A stretch of 64,000 nucleotides of DNA from Heterocephalus glaber. Its lineage: Eukaryota; Chordata; Mammalia; Rodentia; Bathyergidae. Numbering within the stretch: position 1 is the first letter of the stretch; each line of letters opens with the position of its first letter. The notes beneath the pieces are model-generated. The model saw only the letters and a program-made list of their open reading frames with translations. It was not told the origin of the DNA and made no database searches. The stretch spans positions 27,526,684 to 27,590,683 of the forward strand of contig NW_004624747.1 in assembly GCF_000247695.1 (NCBI RefSeq). The letters run 5' to 3'. The position numbers and the translations under genes are program-made. Shown here in pieces: positions 11,118-22,915 of this stretch.

Positions 11118-12900
11118 CTTTAGATGAGTTATCCACAGCACGTGCTCTCATCGAGCACAGGCTCAGGCAGGTGCCACACTCCACCCAGGCACGACAGCAA
11201 GAAGAGGGGCCTTCTTGGCAGTTCTGACAGCAGCAGCGACAGCAGGACGGCCCCACGCCATCAGCAGGAGGAAGGCCTGGGCTGCTGTCCTGCACTCACC
11301 GCTGCCGGGCCTCCCCAGGGCCTCCAAGGCACACTGCAGGCTCCTCTGCCACTGCCCCTCCTGCCATCCGCCATCTGCTTCTCTAAAGCCAGCAGCAGGA
11401 GCCACAGGATTAGCAAGGGGAGGTTAAGAAGCTTTCAGGCTGGAGAACGAGCAGAGGAGCTTTGGGGCAGAAGAGAAAGCGAGTGAGGAAACCCACGGCC
11501 CAGTGACGCCCAGGGCTCTCCCCAGGGCCAACCTCGAGCAGCTGTGCAGCCGCGGGGGGCCAACTGGGCCTCTGTCCTTGCTGTGGAAGCTGGTGGTGGG
11601 CCTTCCTCAGTAGGCTGTGAGGATCCGTGAGCTGTGGCTGTGCACATTAAATATGAAGCTTGCTCATGTAGTGAGCAACTCAGTCCTGCTCTCTCTCTCT
11701 CTCTGTCACCAGCTCCTGAACTGAGAGACAGTTACCAAGACAGTGTACAAAACTTGGGAACCCTGGTCTCGTCTTAACGGAAGACACTTTGGGGGTCAAG
11801 CCCTCTCACACTCTTTCCCTGGGGGGTCAGACTGCGCTCCTCACTGGACCCCTTACTAGAATAGGTATGGCCTCCTGAGTACCCTCGAAGGACAGGAATC
11901 TTGAGCAAGGAAATAATTGTGTTCGAGGCCAGAGAGACACTGGGGTTATCAGCACAGCAGCCTACCCTGACTGATACACTGCCCTGCACTTTGGAAGCAC
12001 AGAACCAATCCTCCTGGAACTAACCTGCAGTCCAAATTGCCTGTGAGAAACTCCACTTCCAGTTGAACTTTTGTTCCTAAAAGAAATTCAACTGCATCAC
12101 AGAAGAGTAAAGCAAATACCTCTCTTCCGTCTCCAGTGTGTGTCTGGGGCACATGTCAGCTGTACTAGTGTTACGTCCTCAAATGATCTCCACCTTGCAC
12201 CTCTTCTGGCTTCTGCATGGGCACCTAAAGAGTGGGCTGTTTGTCACTCACCTCCAGCCACTGGACACTTCCTAGCACAAGGCCTGGCATCTGACAGAAA
12301 ACGGGCAGAAAGCGTCATTTGGTGCCGCTTCCCTGGCTGCAGTTGCTTGAGAACTGGAGCCAGACAGGGTAAGGCCTGCAGGGAGGAAGCCTTTGCCAGA
12401 GCGTGGCCTTGCTAGTGCAGGGTCAGCCTCCAGCTCCTTCCTAATTAACGGCTGGTGGGGGGACCCACTGCCCGCAACCTGTCTTTACTTAGGCCCAAAG
12501 CCAGCTGGCCCAGGAGAGATGGAGGACACAGTTCACGGGCTCCTGATGAAATTAATTAAGGGAAAGTGACAAGGAGATGGATGGAGGCTGTGGGACTGAC
12601 AGAGTAGCCTGGGCTCTATTTGCACAGAGCCTGCATCGGGGTCACAGGCTTAGTGCTCTGTGGAGGCTTGTGTCCTTAGAGACATGAGCTGCTCGGCTCC
12701 TGCCAAGCACTGTCGGGAAGTGGGGGGTCCTCCAGTGCCCAGAGAAACTGAGTGCTGACCGTTGGCCTCCCATGCAGGAGCTGCACAACCCGAACAGGCC
12801 CATGAGGGACAGGGCGTTCAGGTCACTGTCTTGTGACTCTGTCGTCATGGTGACCCAGACACTCCAAAAAGCTTCCAGCTCAAGTCACCTGAATTTATAG
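11118..12900. other. Unique DNA with a possible decayed LTR at about 11630-12010
   Basis: TTGCTCATGTAGTGAGCAAC, (CT)n, CACCAGCTCCTGAACTGAGA and the ending CCCTGACTGATACA give an LTR-like impression, but I cannot place it. TTAATTA cores occur at about 12439 and 12549. No gene seen. Confidence 0.35.
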
Positions 12901-12919
12901 CTGCTTGCAGACAGTGTAG

Positions 12920-13175
12920 GGTATATGTGCACATGTGTGCATTGTGAGGTATGCATCTTTGTGCAAATTTTCATGTGTGGTATGCATGCACTTATATGTC
13001 TGCATAATATGAACAAGTGTGTGCATGTGTGCATCTGCATGTTGTGCATGTGTGTACATGCATGCAAGTGTTTGCACGTGTGATGTGTGTGCACTTGCAT
13101 GTGTGTGCATCTGCCGCAGTTGTGATCTGTGCATACATCTGTGTACATCTGTGTACATCTGTGTGCACACACATG
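12920..13175. repeat. Degenerate TG/CA and TGCATG tract
   Basis: Alternating purine-pyrimidine DNA built of TGTGCATG, TGTGTGCA and GTACATC motifs, including three tandem copies of CTGTGTACAT (about 13139-13166). The long open frames here on both strands are by-products of the repeat. Confidence 0.85.
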
Positions 13176-14424
13176 TCCTCTACCCCTATCTCAGAGAGGA
13201 CTCTCGGGAGGACCCTACACTGAGGGACCCGGAAGGCTTGCCAGCAGCTCCTGGGCAACAGTGAGGTGAGATGGGGAGGTGGCCCAGCCAGTTCCGCTGT
13301 GTCGCCTGGCCCAGTGCTCTTCTTTGAGGACTCAGCCCCAAGCTGAAGCCCCTCAGCTTCACTAATCGAAGCTCCTTACCCTGGGCAGCGCCGGCCTGTG
13401 CACCGATCATGCAGCTCCCTGTTGCATTTGGTGCCACACAGCCTCACCCAACTTTCTGGCCCTGAGTGCTGAGGCTGCCCGCATTCGGGGCCAGGACCGT
13501 GATAAGTGGACCCAGCAGGGCACGTGGATGAGGGGTGGGAGCAGCGAGAGCTTGAGGGGTTCGCCCACTTTGCTCTCCTGGACTTGCCCAGAGGGACCAG
13601 GTTATGGAGGTTTCCAGGCATCTCCCCCAGGAAAATCCCTACCCGTGTTTGACAAATGGACCTAGGAGCTGGTCCCGGGCGTGGCCGCCCACAGTGCCTC
13701 AGTTTACAGAACGGCCCCTTTGTGTACTTGCACTTGTGCTGTGAAGTTCGGAAAGCTGCGAGATCCTGCACAGAAGCAGGTCTGTCAACAAGCTGTGGGC
13801 ATGCGGGGTCCAAGCCTTGCCCAAGTGGAAGAGGAATGCACAGACGAACCTGCAGTCAAGGCAGCCATGTGTGGGAATGGACACCAACAGGCTGCTCTGC
13901 AAGGCATGTGCGTGGTCCACAGTGGCTTCGGGCTGGGGACTTGTGAGCCCACAAAAACGGCCCCGCGATGCTCTGGGTGACGTTCACAGGCTTGCTCTGT
14001 GAGCCACCACAGCAGTGACTATGTGAAGCTGTCCCGAGACCCTGGCTGGCAGTTCCACTGCAGAATGAAAACAGCCCTCAAGCCAGGACAGGCGGTCTCG
14101 CTGGGTGCGGATCCCTGACCAGAGCGTTGTGCTGGCGCCATTGCAGTGCTGTGTGACCGCGTGACCCCATTTTGCAGCAGGAACCTCTGAGTCTCCCTCT
14201 CCCTGAAAGCATCCCAGATCAACATCTTAGAAGACAGAACTGACTGTCACACGGTGCCGGGATGGGCTGTCCTGGGTGGAACCAGCCCTGTCGTGGGCTG
14301 AGTGGGAGTCAGGGTCAGGGGCCCCAGCCCCTGTGAGTGCCCAAGAGGCCAGAGGGAAAGGAAGAAAAGCGACTCCTGGCCTGCATCAAGCACCATGCTG
14401 CTCGTCCGGCCGGCACTGTGATGA

Positions 14425-14540
14425 ACTCCCGGCGCCGGCTCACGTGATTCTGATGGGAGTCAGCTTTTCAAAGCTCAGACAGGAGGAGCAGAGCTTCAAG
14501 TCCATAGCAGGATCATAACCCAGTCTGTGCTGTGGGCCTG
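14425..14540 (-). repeat. Possible MIR relic, antisense
   Basis: AAAGCTCAGACAGGAGGAGC and CAGGATCATAACCCAGTCTG weakly follow the antisense MIR order (GGCTCAGAGAGG, GGGATTCGAACCCAGG). Low confidence. Confidence 0.35.
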
Positions 14541-14836
14541 GCCTCGGAGGTAACCAGCTGGACAGAGGGTAAAATCCACATGCGCTGCAGAGCCTGCTGG
14601 GCCCACGTGGCTTCGATCTATTTTCTCTTGCACAGCTGGGTTTGGACTCTTTCAGAAGGATTCACCCATGCGTAATGAGTCGTATTGGTAACTGCGCAAA
14701 CACCAGCAGGTACTCCAGAGCTTTCTGCTGTCTAAACCCACATCAGTAAAGAAAACTAGGGAAGGGTCCTGACCCCCGATGGCTGCAGCTGGGGGTGAAA
14801 TGGTCAGGGACCACTTTGGGCTACTGTTTAATTTCA

Positions 14837-14868
14837 TCCGTCTGTCTGTCTGTCTGTCTGTCTGTGTA
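14837..14868. repeat. (CTGT)n microsatellite
   Basis: Seven or so perfect CTGT units. Confidence 0.95.
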
Positions 14869-15951
14869 CTATTTACTGGGTGTTAGGAACATCGAGGCGA
14901 ACATGGGGGTCTGAAGCCTGACTGCAGAAGGCTTGGCTGCACAGTCTCAGGAAACAGGCCCACGTGCTGCAGCAGGAGCCCTGTCCTGAGTGAGCTTGGG
15001 CCTCACCTGCATCGTGGACATCGAGGTTTGGGTGACAGAACCAACAGTCACTTAAGTTCCCTCTTTGGAATAGGTTGGGAAGTGGGAGTGAAAGGCGGGT
15101 CTTCCCACCAAACACAGGCCAACAAGGAAAGACTAACAAAGGCATGAGAGCCCAGTGCTCAGCAGCGCCCATCACCTGCCTGGGGCAGGGAGGAGCTTTT
15201 CCCAGGTGCAGATCCAGGGGTCAGGATTGGACCTGAGGGGGAAAGGGGTGGTAAGGGGCTGCACCCAGCCCCAGGGAGCACAGTGCCGTAGGTCCCACCC
15301 TGCAGCTCAACCTCCCTTGGGACACAGTCACAGGCCAAGATGTGGGCCCAAAGTACAGTTTGTATTAGTCCGTTAACCTGAAGGTTCTGAGAAGCCTGTA
15401 TTTAAGTGAGCTTCTCAGAGTTTTATGCACCTGATTAAACATGTTGTTAAAGGAGGGTCTGAGCTGCAGGTGACAGATTCAAACTGTCTGTGGTTAACAT
15501 TCTGAGTCCAGCAGTCAGCACGGAGACACGGCCACTCCCACCACAGGCAGCACCCTGAGGGACCACTGTCAGGACACACAGCTTCACATCCAGCCCTCGG
15601 GCTCTCAGCTGTAGAACGTCCACATGGAGAACACCAGGAGGTGTAGGTTAAGGAAGACTTAGTCATCGGGCAATGCTCTCCACACATGCCAATGGGCACA
15701 CTAGCAGGCTGGAGGGCCTGCAACCCTCTGCGGGACCAAAGGTCCAGCCTTTGAGGTCTTCCAGGGACCATCAGAAATCACAGTTGCTTTAGGTCAAAAA
15801 GACCCGATTTAGAACCTTGATCCTGAGGAAGCTTGCCAAAAATGTCAGAAGTTTTACAATATTTGATCAAAATGGGATCACAGGTCATTGTGAAATAACA
15901 GTAATTCTACTGACCACAGTGATACATCCAAAGCATTCAAAAGCAATTAGA

Positions 15952-16037
15952 GGGCAGGGGATATAGCTCAGGGGCACCGCGCCTGCCTGGTAAGCTCAAG
16001 GTCCTGAGTTCCACCCTGGTACCTGGGGAAGATAAAC
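15952..16037 (+). repeat. ID SINE with 12-bp target duplication
   Basis: GGCAGGGGATATAGCTCAGG start. AAAGCAATTAGA flanks it at 15940-15951 and 16038-16049. Confidence 0.92.
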
Positions 16038-16120
16038 AAAGCAATTAGATGTAAGAAAACATAGCTCTGCAGGGCTCAGCTTTCCTAAGCAATGAAAAAC
16101 CTGATAAAAACAACATGAAG

Positions 16121-16200
16121 GGGTGGGGGATTAACTTTGGTTCTGCTGCCTGCCTTGCAAGCGCAAGAACCCAGGTTTGATCCCGGGTACCAAAAAAACA
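16121..16200 (+). repeat. ID SINE with target duplication
   Basis: GGGTGGGGGATTAACTTTGG start and GATCCCGGGTACCAAAA end; CAACATGAAG flanks it at 16111-16120 and 16201-16210. Confidence 0.9.
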
Positions 16201-16512
16201 CAACATGAAGACAGAAATTATCTGGGCAGTTGGAAGAGTAAGGAAAATGTAGTATTTACACACAATGGAATATTACTTTGCCATAAAGGACAAGCTGGAG
16301 TCATTTGCAGGTAAATGTATGCATCTTGAGACCAAGGTGTTAAGTGAATCAATCAGATGTGCAAGCTTAAACGTCCTGAGACACCCAAAATATAAATAAA
16401 TTAAAGTGCAAAGTAAAAGACAGACAATAGGGAACAGGAAGATACATCTTTCACAGAAGGGAAAGGAAGCAAGGAAGGAAGTGGGGAGGGAGGAGAAAGG
16501 GAGGCCAAAAGA
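16200..16512 (+). mobile_element. L1 3' end fragment
   Basis: CACACAATGGAATATTACTT-TGCCATAAAG and GTGTTAAGTGAATCAATC are the 3' end of L1 ORF2 and its flank. A GGAA-rich tail follows. Confidence 0.8.
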
Positions 16513-18251
16513 ATGAGGCTGTGTGTGGGGGCACCAGCTCCCCACGCTGAGTGCAGCCACTACACGGTGCCATCGGGCGCTGGTACAAAGGAAAGTTTAA
16601 AAATAAAGGACATTATCTGGCCCAACATCCTACATCCACTGCTAAAGGATAAAGAGAGCCCCTGTGCTGGGGCTGCCTTGCTAGGGATGAGCTGGCAGTC
16701 AGACCTGGTGACAGTCAGTACAGAAAAGCAAACTAGAAGCCAGCACCATGCTCGGGGAGCATGGGACTCAGGAACGGGACGGGCTGGAAGCCGTCTGAGT
16801 GCACAGAACAACTCACGCAAGGGACAGGGCACCGTGCCACGCTGGGAAGCTGCCGTGTGGAAGACCCTTGACAACTCAGTCGATATACTCTAGACTTAAA
16901 TTCCAAATCTCACCAAGAATTTTATTGGATCACATAACGTTTTTTGTCTTTCTTACAATTCTTCTTGCCAAAAATACATCTTATTTTTTGAGTTTCCTTT
17001 CCATATATAGATTTTTAGATATCAATTAGAATTTGAATTCTTAGTAACCTTAACTTTGGGTGAAGAGAAAAACCTAGGGAGGGTTCTTGGACTGTTTACT
17101 ATTTACCCAGGATTTATGAACACACATTTCACACATTTTACAGGCACAGTTGAGTCTCCGTATTCCAAATCACTTAGAAAAATGACTCACATTTCAGAGT
17201 ATCTACCACTTCACAACACTTAAATTTTTAATTGCATCAAGTGTTTATTTATAAACATTTACCTCACTTGCCTGCTTATTTATCTTCAATTACCCTAGAT
17301 CACTGAGGAATACTGAGGTATTCCACACACACTGTGACTTCGGGTGATTTCTATGGAAGGAACCCCCAGAGCTGGGTTCTGCTGAGCCTGTTCAGGCCGC
17401 AGCCCCACTGTGCGACCTTTGTCCCTGCCCTGGCCGTAACCTTGACGACCCTGAAGCCTGCAGGACAGGCACGCGGCTCTCTGGCATCTCCATTGCTGGC
17501 AGCTTCGGAGGCATCCTGCTGCCAAATGTTCTGAAGACACCTTGAAGTTTCTCTCACTACCTTTGGACTGAACATTTGCCTTAGGCATCTATTTTTTCCT
17601 TTTACGTGAACAGAGCTCTTTTATATATTTTGGGAGAAAATTATCCAGTGCATATAAAATGTAGACATAAAAGCATAAAAACATTCAGATGAACACAAAC
17701 AAAAAGCCTTAAATTCTTTAAATTAAACACTTGGTCGTGAGTGACCAGTGATAGAAGTTTTCCAGCTAAGGAAAGGACCTCGTGACCAGAATGACCTGTG
17801 TCGCCTCTGCCTGCTGTTCTCTCCGAGGCAGAGCCACAGGGAGGGGTCCTGTCAGTGCCATCAGGGTGGCCTGCCCTGGTGCCTGTGGGGTGGGGCGGCC
17901 ACCAGCAGGTCTGTGCCCGCCACCATGTGACAGGATGCATGGCTGGTGGCAGGGCCATCGTGCCAGCCCCAGGACCTCCACCCAGGCACTGCGGCCAGCC
18001 CTCAGGCAGTTGCCCCTTAGTGGATGAACCCCACACCTGAGCTGACCACTCTCCCACACTGCTTTCAAGTGAGGCTGACTCACACCAACCAAACAGCCAA
18101 GGCCTGAGATGGAGCCACTGCAGGTGGACACCACATCCAAGCCTGGCCAGGACGGCTCCCAAGCCCGCCCACACCTGCTGCTGGACCCTGGACAGGGCCC
18201 ACCCTTCCCTCAAGCGTGTCTACCTGGCCCTGGGTCCACCGCACCAGCTAG
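16513..18251. other. Unclassified DNA; AT-rich in 16880-17310
   Basis: The AT-rich part looks like old repeat debris that I could not assign. The rest is GC-rich and unique. No gene seen. Confidence 0.45.
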
Positions 18252-18580
18252 AGCAGTGGTCCCAACTTCTGCAGCACTGGGGACCAGATTCACGGAAGGC
18301 AGTTTTCTGTGGACAGTGGAGGTTTTTAGTTTCTTCTCTCAGTGCATGTTTGTAACACGTGATAATTACACTCCCCAGGGTTAACATCACCACCTGTCTC
18401 CAACCCAGACCCTCAGGTGTCAGACTCTCCAGAGGAAGCGAAACCCAGATCCCTGGAGCACAGCGGTCACAGCAGGATCAGCACTGCCCGGAGAATCTGA
18501 GGTCACCGCTGATCGGATGGTGCTGTGAGCCACGCAGCTGAGCATTCGGGTGACAGGAGCTCTGACAGGGCCACTGGCAG
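18252..18580. mobile_element. hAT-type DNA transposon relic
   Basis: CAGTGGTCCCAACTTCTGCA, GGGGACCAGATTCACGGAAG and CAGTTTTCTGTGGACAGTGG match a common hAT element (cf. CAGTGGTCCCCAACC, GGGACCGGTTTCATGGAAGA). AGAATCTGAGGTCACCGCTG further right matches its interior (AGAATCTAATGCTGCCGCTG). The right inverted end is eroded; the subfamily is not named. Confidence 0.62.
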
Positions 18581-19229
18581 GGGCTGCATCCTCCTTGATG
18601 CCAATCCCAAGGCCACTGAGGACAGGACTGGGCCACATGGCTGCACACCGGGGTCGGCGGCCCCGGGAAATGTGGTGTGGGGGCCACAAGAGACCTGGGT
18701 GGCTCTGGGGCCTGGGACAGCCCTGCCATCCAGCGGGAACCCCATTCCAAGCAGAGCACCTTCATGCAGCCCAGGGACTCACAGTTCACAGGCAGCTCGT
18801 AAACCTGCAGCCAGGTGAGAGGCGCAGAGGGGAGAGGGCTCTGATGTTTCCAAACACAGTGAGAGGGGGAAAATGAGCACATGGGAGCCGGACCTAGAGC
18901 AGAAGGTGGAGGGAGAGCGGGACGACACGTCCTTGCAAGGCTCTGGGTGGCTCGGGCCGACACACGCTGGACCTCAGATGGCTGCGTGCTGGCCCAGGGA
19001 AGGACTGAGCAGCCTCGGGGCCTGCAGGACCGAGGACTGAGGCCAAGCCAGGAGCCTCCAGCACACGTCCGCAGCTCCTGCGCATTGCTGCCAGCCCTCA
19101 GCACCACCGAGGAATCCTCATCCTGGCGTTTGAAGATTACGGAACCAAAGCTAACCAGGCCCGGTTTCTCTGGCACAGGAATGGGCCAGGCCATGTAGAA
19201 TCAGTGCAGGAAAGTCCCTAAAACAAAGC
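18581..19229. other. Unique GC-rich DNA
   Basis: A minus-strand frame of 238 codons (19194 down to 18478) has no recognisable domain and overlaps the hAT relic, so it is not called a gene. Confidence 0.5.
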
Positions 19230-19528
19230 AGCAGACAGTCTGACCGGGGCAGAAACACCTCCAGACACATTATAGTCATTTAGATGTATTATTTGTATAA
19301 TTTAAAATGTCCAGTTTTGAAGAAAATGAGATAAGAAATGTGGCTGCACCCAGGAGGGAAAGGGGCCAATCTATACCAACTGCCCGCTGCAGGCTGGGAG
19401 GAAGTTTCAGCATAGTCTAAGTCAGCTGGAGAAACTGTGTCTCCAGAACTAACGGCACAGGGGAGAACCATCCCACCAAATATACATGGCATGGGTAGAA
19501 TTCTGTCTTTACTATCAAAATAAATGAC
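19230..19528 (+). mobile_element. Old L1/HAL1-like 5' region fragment
   Basis: TTTAAAATGTCCAGTTTTGA and the sequence after it resemble the DNA upstream of ORF1 in old L1/HAL1 elements. Divergent. Confidence 0.45.
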
Positions 19529-19529
19529 A

Positions 19530-19632
19530 TTCATCTGTGATCCTAGCACTTGGGAGGCTGAGGCAGGAGGATTGCCACAAGTTCAAGGCCAGCTTGAACT
19601 ACATAGTAAGACCCTGTCTCAAAAATTAATTA
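19530..19632 (+). repeat. B1 SINE, 5'-truncated
   Basis: Starts at CTGTGATCCTAGCACTTGGG and ends at AGACCCTGTCTCAAAAATTA, followed by an (TTAA)-rich tail. Confidence 0.9.
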
Positions 19633-19640
19633 ATAAATTA

Positions 19641-20414
19641 ATTAAAATACAAATTTTGGAGTTGAAAAGTACTGGGAAAATTCACTAGAGTCCCAACTGG
19701 CAGGAGAAAAATTCTGTAGACTTAAAAATAGTTTGGTTGCACTGTGGAAATCAGTGTGGAGATTTCTCAAAGAACTAGAACTAGAGGTTCCACTGGACTC
19801 CGCTATACCTCTTCTTTTTTTTTTTTTTTGGTACCGGGGATCAAACTCGAGTCCTTGTGCTTGCGCAGCAGGCGGCGAAACCACTGAGCTAAATCCCCGG
19901 CCCTATACCTCTTCTTGCTATCTTCCCAGAAGAATTAAAAGCATCATACCACAGTGATATATGCACACCCATGTTTATAACAGTACAGTTTGTAGCTAAA
20001 TCTTGGAAACAGCCCAAACACATATCAACTGATGAGTGGATAAAGAAGATGTGTGTTTTTAATACAATGAAGTACTACTCTGCCATAAAGAAGGATGAGC
20101 TTCAGAGATTTATAGCTAAATTGATGGACCTTGAGGCTATACTCTTAAGTGAAATAAATCGGACACACATGTTTAAATACCGCATTGTTTCTCTAGTGTG
20201 AGAAACCGAAAGCAGAAATAAGGACTGAGATGTACAATGGATGCTGGGAAATGGGAAGAAAGTGTTCAAATGGGAAGGGGAAATAGGAAGAAGGAGGGGA
20301 AAAGGAAGGGACAAGAAAAAAGTGAAAATAGAAGGAAAAAATGGAAACAAAGTTTTGTACATAGGGAGGGGAGGGGATTTGGGGAGAAAGGGTAAAATAA
20401 AATAAAATTTATTG
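19641..20414 (+). mobile_element. L1 3' region (end of ORF2 and 3' UTR), split by an ID
   Basis: GCACTGTGGAAATCAGTGTG, TTTCTCAAAGAACTAGAACT, AATGAAGTACTACTCTGCCA and TTAAGTGAAATAAATCGGAC are the end of ORF2, followed by a GGGA-rich 3' UTR and an AATAAAATAAA tail. An ID interrupts it at 19817-19902, and an RPL23A retrocopy landed in its tail. Confidence 0.88.
19817..19902 (-). repeat. ID SINE (antisense) inside L1
   Basis: T-rich left end, GGTACCGGGGATCAAACTCG, and right end TGAGCTAAATCCCCGGCC. Perfect 14-bp target duplication CTATACCTCTTCTT at 19803-19816 and 19903-19916. Confidence 0.95.
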
Positions 20415-20442
20415 AAGAAAGAAAAGCTTGCTTTTTACCAAG

Positions 20443-20906
20443 ATGGAGCCGAAGGTGAAGAAGGAAGCTCCTGCCCCTCCCAAAGCTGAAGCCAAAGCAA
20501 AAGCTTTGAAAGCCAAGAAAGCAGTACTGAAAGGCATCCAGGGCCACAAAAAGAAGAAAATCCGCACGTCACCCACCTTCCGCTGTCCCAAGACCCTGTG
20601 GCTCTGGCAGCAGCTGAAATACCCTCAGAAAAGCACCCTCAGGAGAAGCAAGCTTGACCACTATGCCATCATCAAGTCCCCTGACCACAGTGAGCCATGA
20701 AGAAGACAGAGGACAACAGCACACGCGCGTTCATTGTGGATGTCAAGGCCAACAAGCACCAGAGCAAACAAGCTGTGAAGAAGCTCTAGGACACTGATGT
20801 GACCAAGGTCAATACCCTGATCAGGCCTGACGGAGAGAAGAAGGCCTATGTCCGACTGGCTCCTGATGATGATGCCTTGGATGCTGCCAACAAAATTGGG
20901 ATCTAA
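20443..20906 (+). pseudogene. RPL23A: RPL23A processed pseudogene
   Basis: The reading frame from 20443 encodes [20 protein letters not shown] and onwards, clearly ribosomal protein L23a (large-subunit uL23), with the Lys/Ala-rich N-terminal extension and the [11 protein letters not shown] motif. It is intronless. A net deletion near 20680-20698 shifts the frame; the C-terminal half continues in another frame ([32 protein letters not shown]). The TAG at 20787-20789 is a premature stop where the family has Tyr, and several Arg codons have become Cys, Trp or Gln. The retrocopy begins with a 5'-TOP-like CTTTTTACC at 20431 and ends in an A-rich tail from about 20950. Perfect 16-bp direct repeats AAGAAAGAAAAGCTTG flank it (20415-20430 and 20964-20979). 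It landed in the A-rich tail of an L1. It is non-functional. Confidence 0.95.
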
Positions 20907-20979
20907 ACTGAGTCCAGCTGGCTAATTCTAAACACACAGTATTTTCACCATAAAAAGAAAAGAAAGAAAGAAAAGCTTG

Positions 20980-21815
20980 TGTGGCTATGGCACAAGTAAT
21001 GACTCACCTCTTTGCACGCAGAACAGAGACAGTTGCCTGCTGTGGAGTTGGAGCTTCCATTATAACATATTTCCAGTAGAAGTGAAGATTGCCTATGTAC
21101 GACCATAAATGTAAGTATCTTGCTTAACATGATAATCTGGTAAGAACTGGAAAAAGTGCTTCCGAACCCCTATGGACATAAGTTACTGCAAAGCAGGTTA
21201 ATTATTTGTTGTCGTTGTTGTTGTTAATTATTTTATATTTTTTATCTTTATTTTGAACTTCTGGAACTGAAGAAACAGCATGTGCACGTGTAACATACAT
21301 CACAAGAACTCACATATTTCTAAACATGAAAATAAATAGTTCAGGTGCAACTGTGGAGCCTTCAGAACCCAAGAGGGGAGGAAAGCGAGCCCACCCCGGG
21401 GGAGAAGGGGCAAGAAGCGGACAGAGGTGGGAGAAGCTCGGGCCACGAAGTCACGTGAGGAGGAGCAGGGTCTGGGCTCTGCCCAGCTCAGTCGAACCCG
21501 GACAGACAGAGGCAACCCCGGTGCCTGCTCAGCACCCGTCAGAGGCGAGGACAGAAGCTGTGTGGCCCCAGCCTGCGGGAACGAGCCCTCCCTGACAGAG
21601 ATAAACAGTCACGCGGCCCTCCCCACTCCTCCCACAACTCAGGAAGGGGCGGGGTGGCCTCATGGAGTGCCAGACCTCGGCTCGAAGCACACTGCAGTGT
21701 AAGGCCAGCCCCATAGGCAGGCGGGAGTCCACAGCGGCGGTGAGAGCAGCCCAGAGTGCATCGAGAGGCTGGGGCCACCGACCCTGCGAATGCACGAGCG
21801 CTTTTTCTAATCTTG
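20980..21815. other. Unclassified DNA
   Basis: AT-rich to about 21330, with a (TTG)n/(TTA)n stretch at 21205-21240, then GC-rich. No gene recognised. Confidence 0.45.
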
Positions 21816-21880
21816 GTTTGTTTTTTTTGTTTTTTGGCACCAGCGATCGAACTCGGGACCTTGTGCTTACACGTAAATGA
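21816..21880 (-). repeat. ID SINE (antisense), truncated
   Basis: TTTTTTGGCACCAGCGATCG, AACTCGGGACCTTGTGCTTA; the A-box half is missing. Confidence 0.75.
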
Positions 21881-22825
21881 CTCCTAAATAACAAGGAAAT
21901 TAGAAAACATTTTGATAGGAACGAAAACGAAAACGCAATACCAAAATGTTTGTGACACAGCGAAAGCTTTGTCTCCCAGGGAATTCGCCATGGTGGGAAA
22001 AGCAAAGAAGGACCTGGAATCAATAGTCCATCGTTACACCTTAAGAAACTAGAAAAATATGAGCAACTAAAGCCAAAGCAAGCAGATGGACATAAATACT
22101 GAAGGTTAGATGTACGTAAATGAGTCAGAGACTAGAAAAGCAATAGAGGAAATCAGTGAACCAAAACTGGGTTCTTTGAGAAGATCAACAAAAGTGACAT
22201 TTAGCTGGACTGGCCAAGAAGAGAGAGAGAAGACTCAAACTCCAGAGGTCAAGAACAACAGAAGGAATTCACGACTGCTATTTCAGAAATGGCAGCAATC
22301 CCGACCCAAAACTGTGGATAACTGAACACAAAAATTAGATCACTCAGATAAAACGGACACATTCTTAGAAACAAACTCCACCGAAACTATGCAAGCAGTG
22401 GGGAATAGACTTGCAACACATGGAGAGATCGGATTAACAGGGTGAAACTTCCCTCAAAGGAAACACAGGCCAGAGTCTTGGGGGGCAGACTCTGCCAAAC
22501 ATTGAAAGAAAAGTTAACATCAACCTCCACAAACTCTTTCAATAAACAGAAGATGAGAGAAAATTCCCCCACTTATTCTCGGAGGGCACAATTAACTGAT
22601 TCCAAAACCAGACAAAAACACCACAAGGAGACTACAAATCAATACCCTTTGCGAATATAGATGCAAAAATCCTTCATGCAACGCTAGCAAGCCAGGCCCA
22701 GCAACATAGAAAGAGGGCTGTAACCATTGACAAAGGATTTACACCAGGGAGGAAAAGGCTTAACATCTGAAAACCCATCAAGGTATGACTCTGCATCCAC
22801 ACAGAAGACAAAGACCAGGCGATCC
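21880..22825 (+). mobile_element. L1 ORF2 fragment (broken)
   Basis: CACGTAAATGACTCCTAAAT, GAACGAAAACGAAAACGCAA, TTAAGAAACTAGAAAAATAT, AACTGGGTTCTTTGAGAAGA and CAATACCCTTTGCGAATATA follow L1 ORF2 order through the endonuclease linker and the start of the reverse transcriptase region. Stops and frameshifts throughout. Confidence 0.82.
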
Positions 22826-22915
22826 TGCTGGGGATTTAGCTCAGTGGTTCCGGTGCCTGCCTCCCAAGCATAAGGTCCTAAGTTCGATGCCCGGTACCAA
22901 AAAAAAAAAAAAAAA
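22826..22915 (+). repeat. ID SINE inside L1
   Basis: TGCTGGGGATTTAGCTCAGT start and a long poly(A) tail. Flanked by AAGACCAGGCGATCC (22811-22825) and AAGACCAGACAATCC (22916-22930). Confidence 0.93.

Larger units (their letters stand above)
13176..15939. other. Unique DNA, nothing beyond the short repeats listed
   Basis: Apart from the possible MIR and the CTGT microsatellite, no feature is recognised. Confidence 0.5.

Noticed and set aside
12885..13264. Cys/His/Thr-rich frames on both strands that look like finger or metallothionein-like proteins
   Set aside because: They are translations of the TG/CA repeat.
20415..20979. Functional RPL23A gene
   Set aside because: Frameshift, premature stop, no introns, A tail and target duplications show a processed pseudogene.
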